From NCBI GenBank assembly GCA_964019155.1, contig OZ025241.1:4594793-4658792 (forward strand): a DNA stretch of 64,000 nucleotides, written 5' to 3'. The notes under the pieces are model-generated. The model worked only from the letters and a program-made list of their open reading frames with translations. It had not been told where the DNA came from and searched no databases. Shown in pieces: positions 51,240 through 62,932 of this stretch. Source of the stretch: Osedax fenrisi. Lineage: Eukaryota > Annelida > Polychaeta > Sabellida > Siboglinidae. How positions within the stretch are numbered: position 1 is the stretch's first letter; the number at the start of each line of letters is the position of its first letter. The translations under genes were made by a program, and so were the position numbers.

Positions 51240-52222
51240 AAAGCGTGTACAGTGTACACACCTCTATAATCAAGTGCAACATCAAGTGCATCAAGTCGCC
51301 GCCTAACATCTACGAACAATTCTATTTTCGAGTGACAAGTCGCCTTGCTCGATGCTCGCTGTGTGAACAGCTAATTTGTTCGGTAACAAGCCGCCGAGCT
51401 CTAGTCACAAGTCGCCGTCAAATTCAACACGTTCAATTTTGAATAATATATATATATATTGGTTATATATATACAATATAGTGGGTATATATACAATATA
51501 GTGGGTATATATACAATATAGTGGGTATATATACAATATAGTGGGTATATACACAATATAGTGGGTATATATACAATATAGTGGGTATATATATACAATA
51601 TAGTGGGTATATATACAATATAGTGGGTATATATACAATATAGTGGGTATATACACAATATAGTGGGTATATATACAATATATTGGGTATATATATACAA
51701 TATAGTGGGTATATATACAATATAGTGGGTATATACACAATATAGTGGGTATATATACAATATAGTGGGTATATATATACAATATAGTGGGTATATATAC
51801 AATATAGTGGGTATATATACAATATAGTGGGTATATACACAATATAGTGGGTATATATACAATATATTGGGTATATATATACAATATAGTGGGTATATAT
51901 ACAATATAGTGGGTATATATACAATATAGTGGGTATATATACAATATAGTGGGTATATACACAATATAGTGGGTATATATACAATATAGTGGGTATATAT
52001 ATACAATATAGTGGGTATATATACAATATAGTGGGTATATATACAATATAGTGGGTATATATATACAATATAGTGGGTATATATACACCAGGTATACCCA
52101 GTAACAAATCACCACTTGATGCTCGCTATCTGAACACAAATACTAGTGTACACTGAACATCACGTGCAGTAACAAATAGCTTTTGATGCTGTGCTTGATT
52201 ATATCGGTGTTTACACGTCTTT
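51240..52222. mobile_element. Candidate transposon enclosing a minisatellite
   Basis: The left edge (GTGTACACACCTCTATAATC then AAGTGCAACATCAAG) is roughly the complement of the right edge (GATGCTGTGCTTGATTATAT then CGGTGTTTACACG). CAAGTCGCC/CAAATCACC and GATGCTCGCT words occur on both sides of the GTGGGTATA array. Similar words (GTAACAAGTCGCC, ATCGCTATCTGAAC) occur at 3.37-3.47 kb. The superfamily is unknown and the edges are approximate. Confidence 0.5.
51470..52088. repeat. Minisatellite, unit GTGGGTATATATACAATATA, with higher-order pattern
   Basis: About 30 head-to-tail units of 20 or 22 bp. Three variants recur: A (GTGGGTATATATACAATATA), C (TATACACAATA instead of TATATACAATA) and B (two extra bases), plus B' starting TTGGG. 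They follow an A-A-C-A-B order, giving a higher-order unit of about 102 bp. All three - strand frames stay open through it because the unit lacks stops; I do not call these genes. Confidence 0.95.
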
Positions 52223-52224
52223 AA

Positions 52225-52940
52225 GGGCACAGCAGAGGATTTATTTACATGGTAACATAGGAGATTTATCTATAATTATTGTTTTACCAAAATATTCATA
52301 ACCTTATAAATACATAAAATAATAACTAACTTTTTTTTGTATTTTTTACAATACATTTAGCTCTATATAAATAGTTTAAATTTAAAATGTGTTGATAAGT
52401 ATAAGAATGGGAATGTGACCTACATATCCCCAATTTTTAAAATAATAAATATTCCAGAAATTTCCATAAATGTTATAATATATTATATGTAATCAGATAT
52501 TATTTTTAAATTTATAAATATATCTAAAGGGTGTACTAATGTAAATAAATTCTGAAAGTTTCATATATTTCAATGGATGGTTCTAAAATTATGGAGTTTC
52601 ACATATACAACATAAGTTTTAAAAATATAACTGAGTATTAGTGTTAATTTTAATTTTATTTAAAATTTGTATTGTATATATATAGAACCATAACTTTAGA
52701 AATACATAAAAGAATAACTAATTTTTTTTATCTTTTACTGTATATTTAGAGCAATATTGTCTACATTTAAATTTTTTCAAATAAGTATGAGACTAAGAGA
52801 ATGGGACCTACACAATTAGTAAATATATTAATAAAAAAAAGTATAATTATTTGTAATCGCTTATCGTTTGTAAATGCACATGTTAGGCACTTATATTTAC
52901 TTATGTGCATTATACACCATTTTAAAGGGAATTAATCAAA
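52225..52940 (-). repeat. Unclassified dispersed repeat, long form
   Basis: On the - strand it runs from TTCCCTTTAAAATGGTG to CTCCTATGTTACCATG. It carries the block GTGTAGGTC through GTATTTCTAAAGTTATGG twice (about 52,690-52,815 and 52,290-52,425). The short form at 26.8 kb has the block once. Confidence 0.78.
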
Positions 52941-52944
52941 TATT

Positions 52945-54376
52945 ATGATTTTATATATTATAATGTTTAATAAATAATATAGGTGTTCCCCAGTTGTGCC
53001 GGTGTCATATAATACTTCGTCCCCAAACTCAAAATATTCCCGATGTTCACGTGACTACAACATAGATGATATTTCACTAAATACACATACGAATCGCTTC
53101 AAATTTAAATCACATATAACTAATATGTGTATACACAAATATGGAAAAAATCAACTGCTAATAATAATTCATATATAATGCATATATGCATTATAAGAAA
53201 GTAATACACAATTATATAGAGTAGAACAGAGATGGTTTTAACAATACCATATTAAACGACAATACATTGATATTTTAATATTCTGGATTTAAACAGAAGT
53301 TATTATTTTTAAATTCTATGTATAATACAATAAATGGTATTCTAAAATTGTCTCTATGTAACATTTTAATTTTTTTTAAATTAAAAATTAAAAATTTAAG
53401 TCAAATAATTATTAAACAAATATACATTTTTCAATCATCAATAACTTTTTTGAAAATATTATATTTTGTTATTAACATAACGTTGTTCTTATATTGTTAA
53501 AATATTTGTGATATATTAATACAAATATAATAAACTTATTGGTTCAATGTTCATTGATTTTAGATTTTTTATACTTTTTTTAATTGCCGAGCAATTTCGA
53601 CCTGGTAAAGTAAGGTATACTTTTTTCAATATTTAAATTGTATATAAAATGTTCAGATATAATAGAATTTTGTATACTTTTTACAATTAAATTAAAAAAA
53701 TTATATAAATATTAAAGGTTTTTGATAGATGATATAAAGTGACATATTTGAGCTCAGATATCAAAAAAAAAATATATTTCTTTGTTTAATATATAATGTT
53801 ACTATTAATATTCTTTCATTCTATCATGAGCTAATTAGATTTATTTACCTATTAAAGAATTTTTTTTTTGTATTTTAGAATGGTATACAAAACTTATGTT
53901 AATAATATATTTTGTCAATGGAAATATGTTATAAATATATGTAAAATATAAATATATTTATATTTTTATATATGTGTGTTATATATATATATAACACACA
54001 TATATTTGCATATATTAAAATACATACCATAATTATATTTTAATTAAAAATACTTTTAACAAATATGAATCGATGATATTATCATAATATATCTAATTTA
54101 TTGTTAGGAACTATTAATATATATATATATATATATAAGTTAATGATTTACGGCAGTATAAAGCGGAGATAATTATTGCGAAATTCGCTCTAAAAACCAT
54201 CATTTACCATCATCTAAGATGAATCATCTATAAAAACTGCGATTATTATTAGAAAATAGTTGTCAATATTATAAAATGTGCTCGTATAATTAAAATCGGT
54301 GCCTCAGATTTGTGTTATTATGAATATTATATATCTATATCATAGATTATTTTATTGAGTAACGTGAATATCGATG

Positions 54377-54433
<57 letters not shown>

Positions 54434-54500
54434 TTAGAATTATTAGTGTTCTTATAAAAATAAAACTGGTATTATAAACAACTTTTAGTAAAATAACAAA

Positions 54501-54541
<41 letters not shown>

Positions 54542-54691
54542 ATTATAGTTAATTATATACATTTTAATTAAATGTAGGTTTTGTTAATTTTTATATTTTT
54601 AAATAAAAATATAAATTCGCTTATAATTTTTGTCTAGTTAATTTTCCCAAAATAAAATTCATATTCACACATTAAAATAAAATGTTTAAAT

Positions 54692-54731
<40 letters not shown>

Positions 54732-55099
54732 AAATTCGTATATAACTTTGAATAAATATACACTGAGATAAGAAAGGTTTCAATATTTGTTTCCTGTATA
54801 CATCTATAGATGTTATTACACTTTGTAATTAATATTATTAATGATATACATTAATGTATACATAGGAATAGTAATTATATATAAAATACCAAATATATTT
54901 ATTTAATTGCAATTTAAATTTACTTTTTATTTTGGCGATCGCATATTTAATCGATTAAAAATAAATTTAAATATGTCATGACATCATATATATATGTGTA
55001 TTAGTACCACGTGACTCATTCGGCTATAACATGATATACACAGTTAGTATACTATATATACTATAGTACGCGCTTCAAACCCCTTCAAGTCCGACGGCG
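52945..55099. other. AT-rich intergenic stretch
   Basis: AT-rich DNA with (TA)n near 54,116, 54,390, 54,507 and 54,698 and a palindrome ATGTGTGTTATA/TATAACACACAT near 53,970-54,003. A short + frame at 52,996-53,178 has no recognisable motif. Confidence 0.6.
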
Positions 55100-55225
55100 T
55101 CCTTACAGATACAATAATATTTAGAAATGATCATATATAATTATGTATGACATTACGTAATCGGCTCTCGGTAACACCGCGGATACCTTAACACTAGAGC
55201 TTGTTCGAAGGGCATTTTAAATTTA
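55100..55225 (+). mobile_element. SINE copy 5, internal fragment
   Basis: The fragment matches the SINE middle: ATATTTAGAAATGATCAT, AATCGGCTCTCGGTAACACC, ATACCTTAACACTAGAG and GTTCGAAGGGCATTTTA. Both the tRNA-like head and the 3' tail are missing. Confidence 0.7.
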
Positions 55226-55300
55226 AATTAAACCATCACTTATGCACTAGTTATTGTTATATCCCGAGTTATTATTATACATTTTATTAATACATTATTA

Positions 55301-56620
55301 GGGAAGACGACGCTAATTCGGACCACCCCTAATTCAGATCTATAGAAGTTATACCTTCAATATTACACGTTGCAATCATTTAATCAAAAATACAAAATTT
55401 ATAAGTTTTTTATATTTATTAAATAATTATTAATATTTTAAAAATTGAAATAAAAAAGTTATATTCATTAATTTTAAGAATGTAAATGTATCTAATATTA
55501 TTAATATTTTGGTATTATCCTTATATATGTCAATATTAATGTACATTATTAATGCATTTATGTATTAATAAATTAATTCATATATGCATTATATATGTAT
55601 ACATATATTGTGTATTATTTTTATTTTTTTATATATTTAATTTATGTTAAAGAATAAATAATATCTAGTAATAAATATTATATGAAATAAACTTGATTGA
55701 TTATATTAAATAATAAATGTTAACGTATGTATTATTACGTAATTATATTAGTATACATCATTACTTTATATAAAATTACATTAATAGTGGTTCGATTATA
55801 ATTCGTATAATTCATAACCCTATACACTGTAAAAAAATAGGGTACAAGAGTAGTAAACATTAGGGTACAAGCCATGTCCGTATAGCCGTACCCTAATTAG
55901 GGTCCATAATGCTATAAATGAATACTTGTACCCTAAAAAGATTTATGTTTACCCTATAGGGTGAAAATGAAAAAACAACAATTTATTTTTTATAAATAAC
56001 TTTTTAATCAACAATATTTTGTATGAAAATATAATTTAAATATATTGTACAATTTATCATTTAAATATTTAATATAACTATATAATTATATAACTTTATA
56101 ATTAATAATTCAATAATATTACAGGTTACAAAGTTGCGAATTAAATATATTTAAAGTAGAAATAGAATACTTATATGTCATCGAGGATCATTTACAAAAC
56201 AATGTATTACATATTTTTTCGTTTATTTTTACTAGGTTTTTACTATTTTCCTATATATTTTCTACTGTAGTATACTATATTATAATATAATATATAATAT
56301 AATTCTATTTTCGATTATTTTTCTTTTATTTTCACGGTAACTAACCCATTTGTAATTTTATAATTTTTATAATTTCGTATTATTCTTTATTTACTTCATA
56401 CGTATTAGACAATATTTATACTTTATAATTTAACTATATATTTGATTAAATAAATCATATATCTATGTTATAAATATATTTATATGTATATATATATAAT
56501 AATTTATATAAAATAAATACACCTATTTTTTAAATATTATAATATTATAATTATAATTATAATTATAAAAGGTTATATAATATAATGTAATATACTGGTC
56601 CAAATTAGAGTAGTCTCCCC
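55301..56620 (+). mobile_element. MITE family 3
   Basis: It is flanked by TA (55,299-55,300 and 56,621-56,622). The left end is GGGAAGACGACGCTAATTCG; the complement of the right end is GGGGAGACTACTCTAATTTG; both run on into GGACCA. A region around 55,840-55,970 has AGGGTACAAG twice and its complement CTTGTACCCT once, and may be a further nested hairpin element. The 1,320 bp are AT-rich with no coding capacity. Confidence 0.75.
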
Positions 56621-56622
56621 TA

Positions 56623-56764
56623 TATATGGTACCATTATTATTATTATAATTATTATTATTTAAAAACTATCGCTAATGATACTTGCTATAGCAATTCTAT
56701 AGAATAATAATTGTAGATATTATAATACATCCGTATACAGAAAATAATACATATTTAAATTAAT

Positions 56765-56808
<44 letters not shown>

Positions 56809-57900
56809 CTATGTGGCACTATATATAGTAGTACTATATACTATAGTATAGTATACTGTATACCAACGTTAGTTTACATTTGAATATTGACATTTATATA
56901 TATATATAAGCGTTTATTATAATTTATGTAGTTTGGCTCAATACGATGATGAAGAGGTCGACAAATTAATTTTTAATATTCCATATACTTTTTTATTTTT
57001 ACACCCTTCTGAGTTATATATATATATATATATATGTGTACCATGAAAGTATGCTTCATTAGTCTTAAACCTGGTGAAAATAATAATAATTAAACAAAAT
57101 AAGAATAACACAGGAATGTATAGACGAAAAACCGCAATCAACCGAGCGTGAAGTCAATAACAATTTGTGTATGCAAATATATTGAAAATATTATGTAATA
57201 AATAACATACAGATAAGAATAATGCATAAAGAGTAAATAAATGTATATTACATTACTCGATATACATGCAGACTTTATTTTTTATCATATATATATATAT
57301 ATCATATTTAATAATATTTAATTTAATGTAGTTAGTTTCTCTCTCTATATATATATATATATGGGGATGAAACTTGCATGTCTGTATATATATATACATA
57401 TATAATTGCATAAATGCAGATGCATAGTCGTAAATTATAGCATGTTTTAATATTTATTTTTTATATGTTATATATGTATCCGCACAATTGCATATAGTCA
57501 CGCAAACATATACACAAGAACATATTATATAACCGTATATATAACCTTATATATATATATATATATATTGAAGTTTGCAATGCACATATACGTTATACTT
57601 TATATCACTTGCATATGTTATAACATAAGAAATGAAGAAATGAACTTAGATGATTACATAATGAACAACAATACATCCATATATTGTTATATAATTGTTA
57701 TATAATTGTTATAAATCTTAAATATAACAACAAGTATTATAGTATTATATAACCGTATACTATACAGTATACTGTACATATATGCATATATACTATAGTA
57801 TATAGACTATGACCTATATACTCTATAGAGTGACTCATGTATTATATAATACCTCAATTACTTACACCCAATGCCTCCCTGTGTTGATGTGACCAATGGA
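56623..57900. other. AT-rich intergenic stretch
   Basis: (TA)n near 56,770, 57,290, 57,345 and 57,550, otherwise AT-rich sequence with no gene recognised. Confidence 0.6.
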
Positions 57901-57918
57901 ATGACCGCGTGTGTGGGA

Positions 57919-58255
57919 GTCTTTGTTCAACCGGATGTGCCATCACTACTATTATCCTATTGGCCGACACCTCACTAAACCACGTGCGTGTTGATATATC
58001 ATGATATTACTGTAGTCTTTGTGTAACGGGATGTTGACATCGCTAATACAATCGGATGCCGTATAACTAAATCACATGCACATTTCCGTATAAGTCTTTG
58101 TATAACATAATGATATTATACAAACACTTATATGACAATGTGCATGTGATTATATTTATGTGGCATTTAGAGCTGTCTTTGTGTAACAGGATGTTGACAT
58201 CACTACTCTTATCCTATTGGATGTCACACCACTAAATCACGTGTACGGTGATTGT
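57919..58255. repeat. Four tandem modules starting GTCTTTGT, with E-box and CCAAT-like sites
   Basis: Modules start at about 57,919, 58,015, 58,094 and 58,175. The first and last share GTCTTTG, GGATGT, CATCACTACT, ATCCTATTGG, CACTAAA and CACGTG. The second has CACATG in place of CACGTG; the third is decayed. TGACGTAAT follows twice (58,283 and 58,309). This could be a regulatory cluster or an old minisatellite; I cannot tell which. Confidence 0.6.
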
Positions 58256-58483
58256 GTCCAATGTGATTATGTTACAATTATCGATGACGTAATTAATATT
58301 AGCATTATTGACGTAATAATATTGTATTATGTTCGTGTTTAATATCTGTGATATTAAACATAAATATTAATATTTATGTTAATATTAACATTAATATGAA
58401 TAACTAAATATATACTCCCGCTTGCTCGATATAAACATTTCATTTCTCCAATGTTGGATTATAAGAGTTCACTTTATATATAT

Positions 58484-58790
58484 ATTGTTCTTGTTGTTAT
58501 GTTTATTTGGTGGAGTCCTTTCATCCCATCCAGGAACTTAGATGAAGTTTTCACTTATAACCATGTATGGCTCTAATGTCCCTTCGAAGCCGCTCTCATG
58601 TTAAGGCATCCATGGTTTTAACAAGAGCTGATCATTTATTTATACACAATTATATAAGATCACTTCTAAATAATATTTTAAGACCCATTTTATAAAATTA
58701 ATTAATGTTCCGGACGAGGGTCGAACCCGTGTCCTACTGCTTGTGTGTCTGACGCATTATCCAACTGAGCCATACAAGCAGTTAGTATAT
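58484..58790 (-). mobile_element. SINE copy 6, full length
   Basis: This is the best-preserved copy. On the + strand it runs from a tail like TTCTTGTTGTTATG through GGTGGAGTCCTTTCATCCC and CCCTTCGAAGCCGCTCTCAT to a tRNA-like head containing GGGTCGAACCCGTGTCC and CCAACTGAGCCATACAAGC. It is followed by (TA)n. It supplies the uninterrupted target site used to define the MITE in copy 3. Confidence 0.87.
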
Positions 58791-59047
58791 ACATATATAT
58801 ATATATATATATATAATTTAATTTAGTATTACTATTTTTATTTTATAATTTCCGTTAAAGTCTACTAATTAAAGTGTATGTATGTATGCCGCTCGCGTAC
58901 GTTTATTGGAATACAGTATCACTGCAGATGTATCCACCAATGACAGAGCTACCAATCAATATTCGTCATAGGTTCTATTTATAGAAATGATCACTATTTG
59001 AAATGATCTATTTATAGAATGTGATGTAAATGATGGATTCGGCTACA

Positions 59048-59086
<39 letters not shown>

Positions 59087-59363
59087 TTATAGTTAATGAA
59101 CATACACATGCACACACATATGTGTACCAATACGTTCACACATACATGCTTACATGCGCGTAATTACTGGATATATTGACAACGGATATACACATTGGTC
59201 AAGCTGATCAAGATTATAAATAAGTGAACATTGGCCCAGTTAACGTGACGGCGGTCGCTATTGGTATTACGTGTGGCGGCTAGCATGCGGGTAATAAAGT
59301 CGTAAGCACAATTCTTAATTAAAGCGTAAATATCATGTGTTATATAACCGATTAGGTTATACT

Positions 59364-59490
59364 AACGAGTGTGCGTGTGTGCGAGTGTGTGTGCGAGTGT
59401 GTGTGTGTGCGAGTGTGTGTGTGTATGTGTATGTGTATGTGTGTATGTGTGTATGTGTATGTGTGTGTATGTGTATGTGTGTGAGTTAGT
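59364..59490. repeat. TG-rich microsatellite array
   Basis: GTGTGCGAGTGTGTG and GTGTATGTGTATG repeats. The - strand Thr/His frame through it is an artefact. Confidence 0.93.
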
Positions 59491-60060
59491 GTGCATCTAT
59501 AGCATCGAGGTTCCCTTATAAAAATTAAGGACATTTAAGGAATATTATATATTATAATCAAAAATAGGTAAATTCTTAGAATATAACTTATATACTTATC
59601 CTATAGGTACATATACGTATATATATATACGAAGTTAATAAGATTATACTTATTGTATACTATTTATATATATAGATTTATATGTAAGCTTATATATTAC
59701 ACATTAGATATGTATTATCAAATAAACACATGTGATGCATACAATGATACATAAACACACACGTATGTGTGCTGTTACCCTATGCATTGTGCATTGTTAT
59801 AATAGGGCCCCAGGGCTTTGATACTATTATGCCATGCGTAAAACCAGACGGAATAAAATTAATATAAAGCACAGTAACGGGGCGAAGTAAAAAGTAACAT
59901 GTAAAGGGGGCATTCGTTTAAATCTCAGAGTATAATATAATAATTAGTCGGAAATGTGTGTGTACATTATGTTTAACGAATACAAGCTCCACATGGCGGC
60001 TTAACCTTTAATCATTTCGGCTGGAGAGTCTATAGACTATATATATATATATATACCTGG

Positions 60061-60100
<40 letters not shown>

Positions 60101-60352
60101 TTCATGTATACACAGTAGCAACGTCCCTATTTATGATGTATGCATACTACTGCATAGTACAGCTATAACTGATGGCTTTTATTTATGAATAGAGCTTGTA
60201 AAGTTTGCTTTGAAAATCACAAATATATTGATTTATCACTGCTTTCGGTTTACCGATTATCAACTGCATATATGCAGTAGATAAGATATATCGTATACCA
60301 TTGTTAGTATTAATACTACTACTAATCGTATTCTAGTTAACTAGTTCTATTA

Positions 60353-60472
<120 letters not shown>

Positions 60473-60894
60473 ATATTTATATTGTGTAAATATAATAATA
60501 AAATATATAACAAATTACATTATACTTTAATTTAAATTATAAATTTTACACGAAATCTAAATCCTATAGGATATGATGTAACACGAGAATAACTAGTCTA
60601 TTATGACGTAATACTTGTATACTATAGTATACGTTATCATTATGTTGTATATGCTATCGACGAAAGGTTGCGATTGGACAAGGACTGGACACATAATCTG
60701 AATACATACATATATATATATATGTGTGTGTGTGTATACTATACTACTAAAGCAATGGGAACTTGCGCTTGTCACGGTTGACTGGTTTCGTCAGACAACG
60801 TCATATATAACGTAATTAGATTATAATCTCACATAGGCCGATACAAATATATAGACATACGTATAGTCTTCGTCATTATTTATGTTAATCTCTG

Positions 60895-60935
<41 letters not shown>

Positions 60936-62932
60936 TACATTTATATTTAAATTTTCGAATCACATGCATCAATTGATAAACCGTTACCAATACATAGGTT
61001 ACTTGAAATGGGCGTATTCTAATACTACGTGTGGCGTATTTATAAATATACATTATATACCATATATGGCATATTAATATAATGTAAAACAATGAGTTAA
61101 TAGCCGTGCATAATTAGTGGTAGCATAACTTTGACATACATAATTTACTAAAACCTATGATTATCATGTATATATTAATTAATATTGGTTATACTTTAAT
61201 GTATATAATAATTAAACTATCTTATATACATATATATAGTTTATATTATATACTGATATTTGTATACTAATTGTGCCGATATGCCTGCAGTAATATTGAA
61301 TTAAAGTTAGAATATAAAGTAAAACTAAAATGAATGTGGTGGTATAAATATAGATAAATATATATAATAAACGAAAAATAAGTAAGTCTATAGACTTACA
61401 GTATACTGTATCTATTTAAACTACTCACGTATACTTATCTATAGATCTACAGTTAATCACCATCGACATTAACCCTATTATATGATGTACATACTACAGA
61501 CATGTATAATATAGTGTATATAGTGTATACAATACTGTATATATGTTATAACATAATTTGGTTTTATAGTTTAGTATTGTTGTATATTATAAGCTGTATA
61601 TAAATATACTTATTAATGATAGATAAATCAATTATTATATAATATATATAAGATTAAGGTGTGACTAAATACGTATTACTAATATATCTAAATAGTTGAC
61701 ATGCTTTCGTTTGATGATATTATGAACTTCAAAATAATATGTATTAATCATTAACAAATAACTATAAATAACTATAAATATACCACTATAATTAAATATA
61801 CTTCAGAACAGATATAAGAATGAATAAACTGCTAAGAAGTAATATTCGAACATTACATAGACAGCATATGCTCCCGAGATATAGGAAAACCATTCTTTAT
61901 GAACGTCAGAGTATAGTGAATACACACTAATGGGTATGTTGAATCACTAAAGTATTTAGGATCAACTTATTTGTTTAAGTTATGTATTATTTATAATTTA
62001 TAAATACTATTAATATTTATTGCATACAATTCGTCATCTCAAACATATATAACATTATTTCAATTGTAATATTTTCCACGTATTATTTTATACTAATCTC
62101 TTTATAATATTCTTAACCTAAATAATATTCTCCAAATATTTTATTATATATGCAAATATATTTGAGAATTATAATATATGTATCTATATATGTATAATAT
62201 GGTATTACTATGTATATATTAGAAATTTACAATTGTAAAAATACATAAATTGTTGAAATTAGTATAACTAGAATCTTATTATTTAAATATTTAAAAAATA
62301 TATTTTTTATATACTAATTAATTATTTCATTACACATATATTAATTATATAGTAACCTACATCGACTTATATTTACATACGTATAATTGAAATGAGAACA
62401 CGTTGATATAAAATATGTATTATATTAACTAATAATATAAATAATAATACTCTCGGACGACAAATAAAATAAGAGCCACTTGAAAACCAAGGTAAATCAA
62501 ATGATTAACGTACGTGAAGGACACGTTCAATAGGACACGACCTTGGTAACATCAAATAAACACGCCACTACACGGTGCAGCTGTGTGTGTGGGGGCGTGT
62601 CTGTGTGTGCAGTGGCGGGTAACTCTAGTAGTAACAGAAATGCATCAAAGTAATGAAGAGATAAAAAGATAAACATAGCTATACAATAATGTTAAAAACA
62701 TCGTATTACGTAAGATGTGTTCACAATGTATGACGTAACTCGTGATCATAGATAATAATACAAGGTCATTGATAATACAAGGTCATTGCTAATACCAAGA
62801 TGATTCAACGGATTAACCACGAGGCTGGTGATTTCTTAAACCCTGTTCAAAGTAGATGTACATATTAATACTAGAAATAGATAGGATGTGGGGGCGTATT
62901 AGAACGATAGGTGGGCGTGGTTAAATAACGAA

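Noticed and set aside
51470..52088. Possible CRISPR array
   Set aside because: Units are head-to-tail with no unique spacers, and the genome is eukaryotic.
51401..52139. Three overlapping 201-244 aa - strand frames (YIVYIPTILYIYPLYCIY type)
   Set aside because: They are the minisatellite read in all three frames; the unit simply has no stop codon. No start context or real protein composition.
59220..59300. GC-richer patch with inverted CCAAT (ATTGG) as promoter or exon
   Set aside because: Frames on both strands stop quickly or lack splice sites; too little evidence to call.
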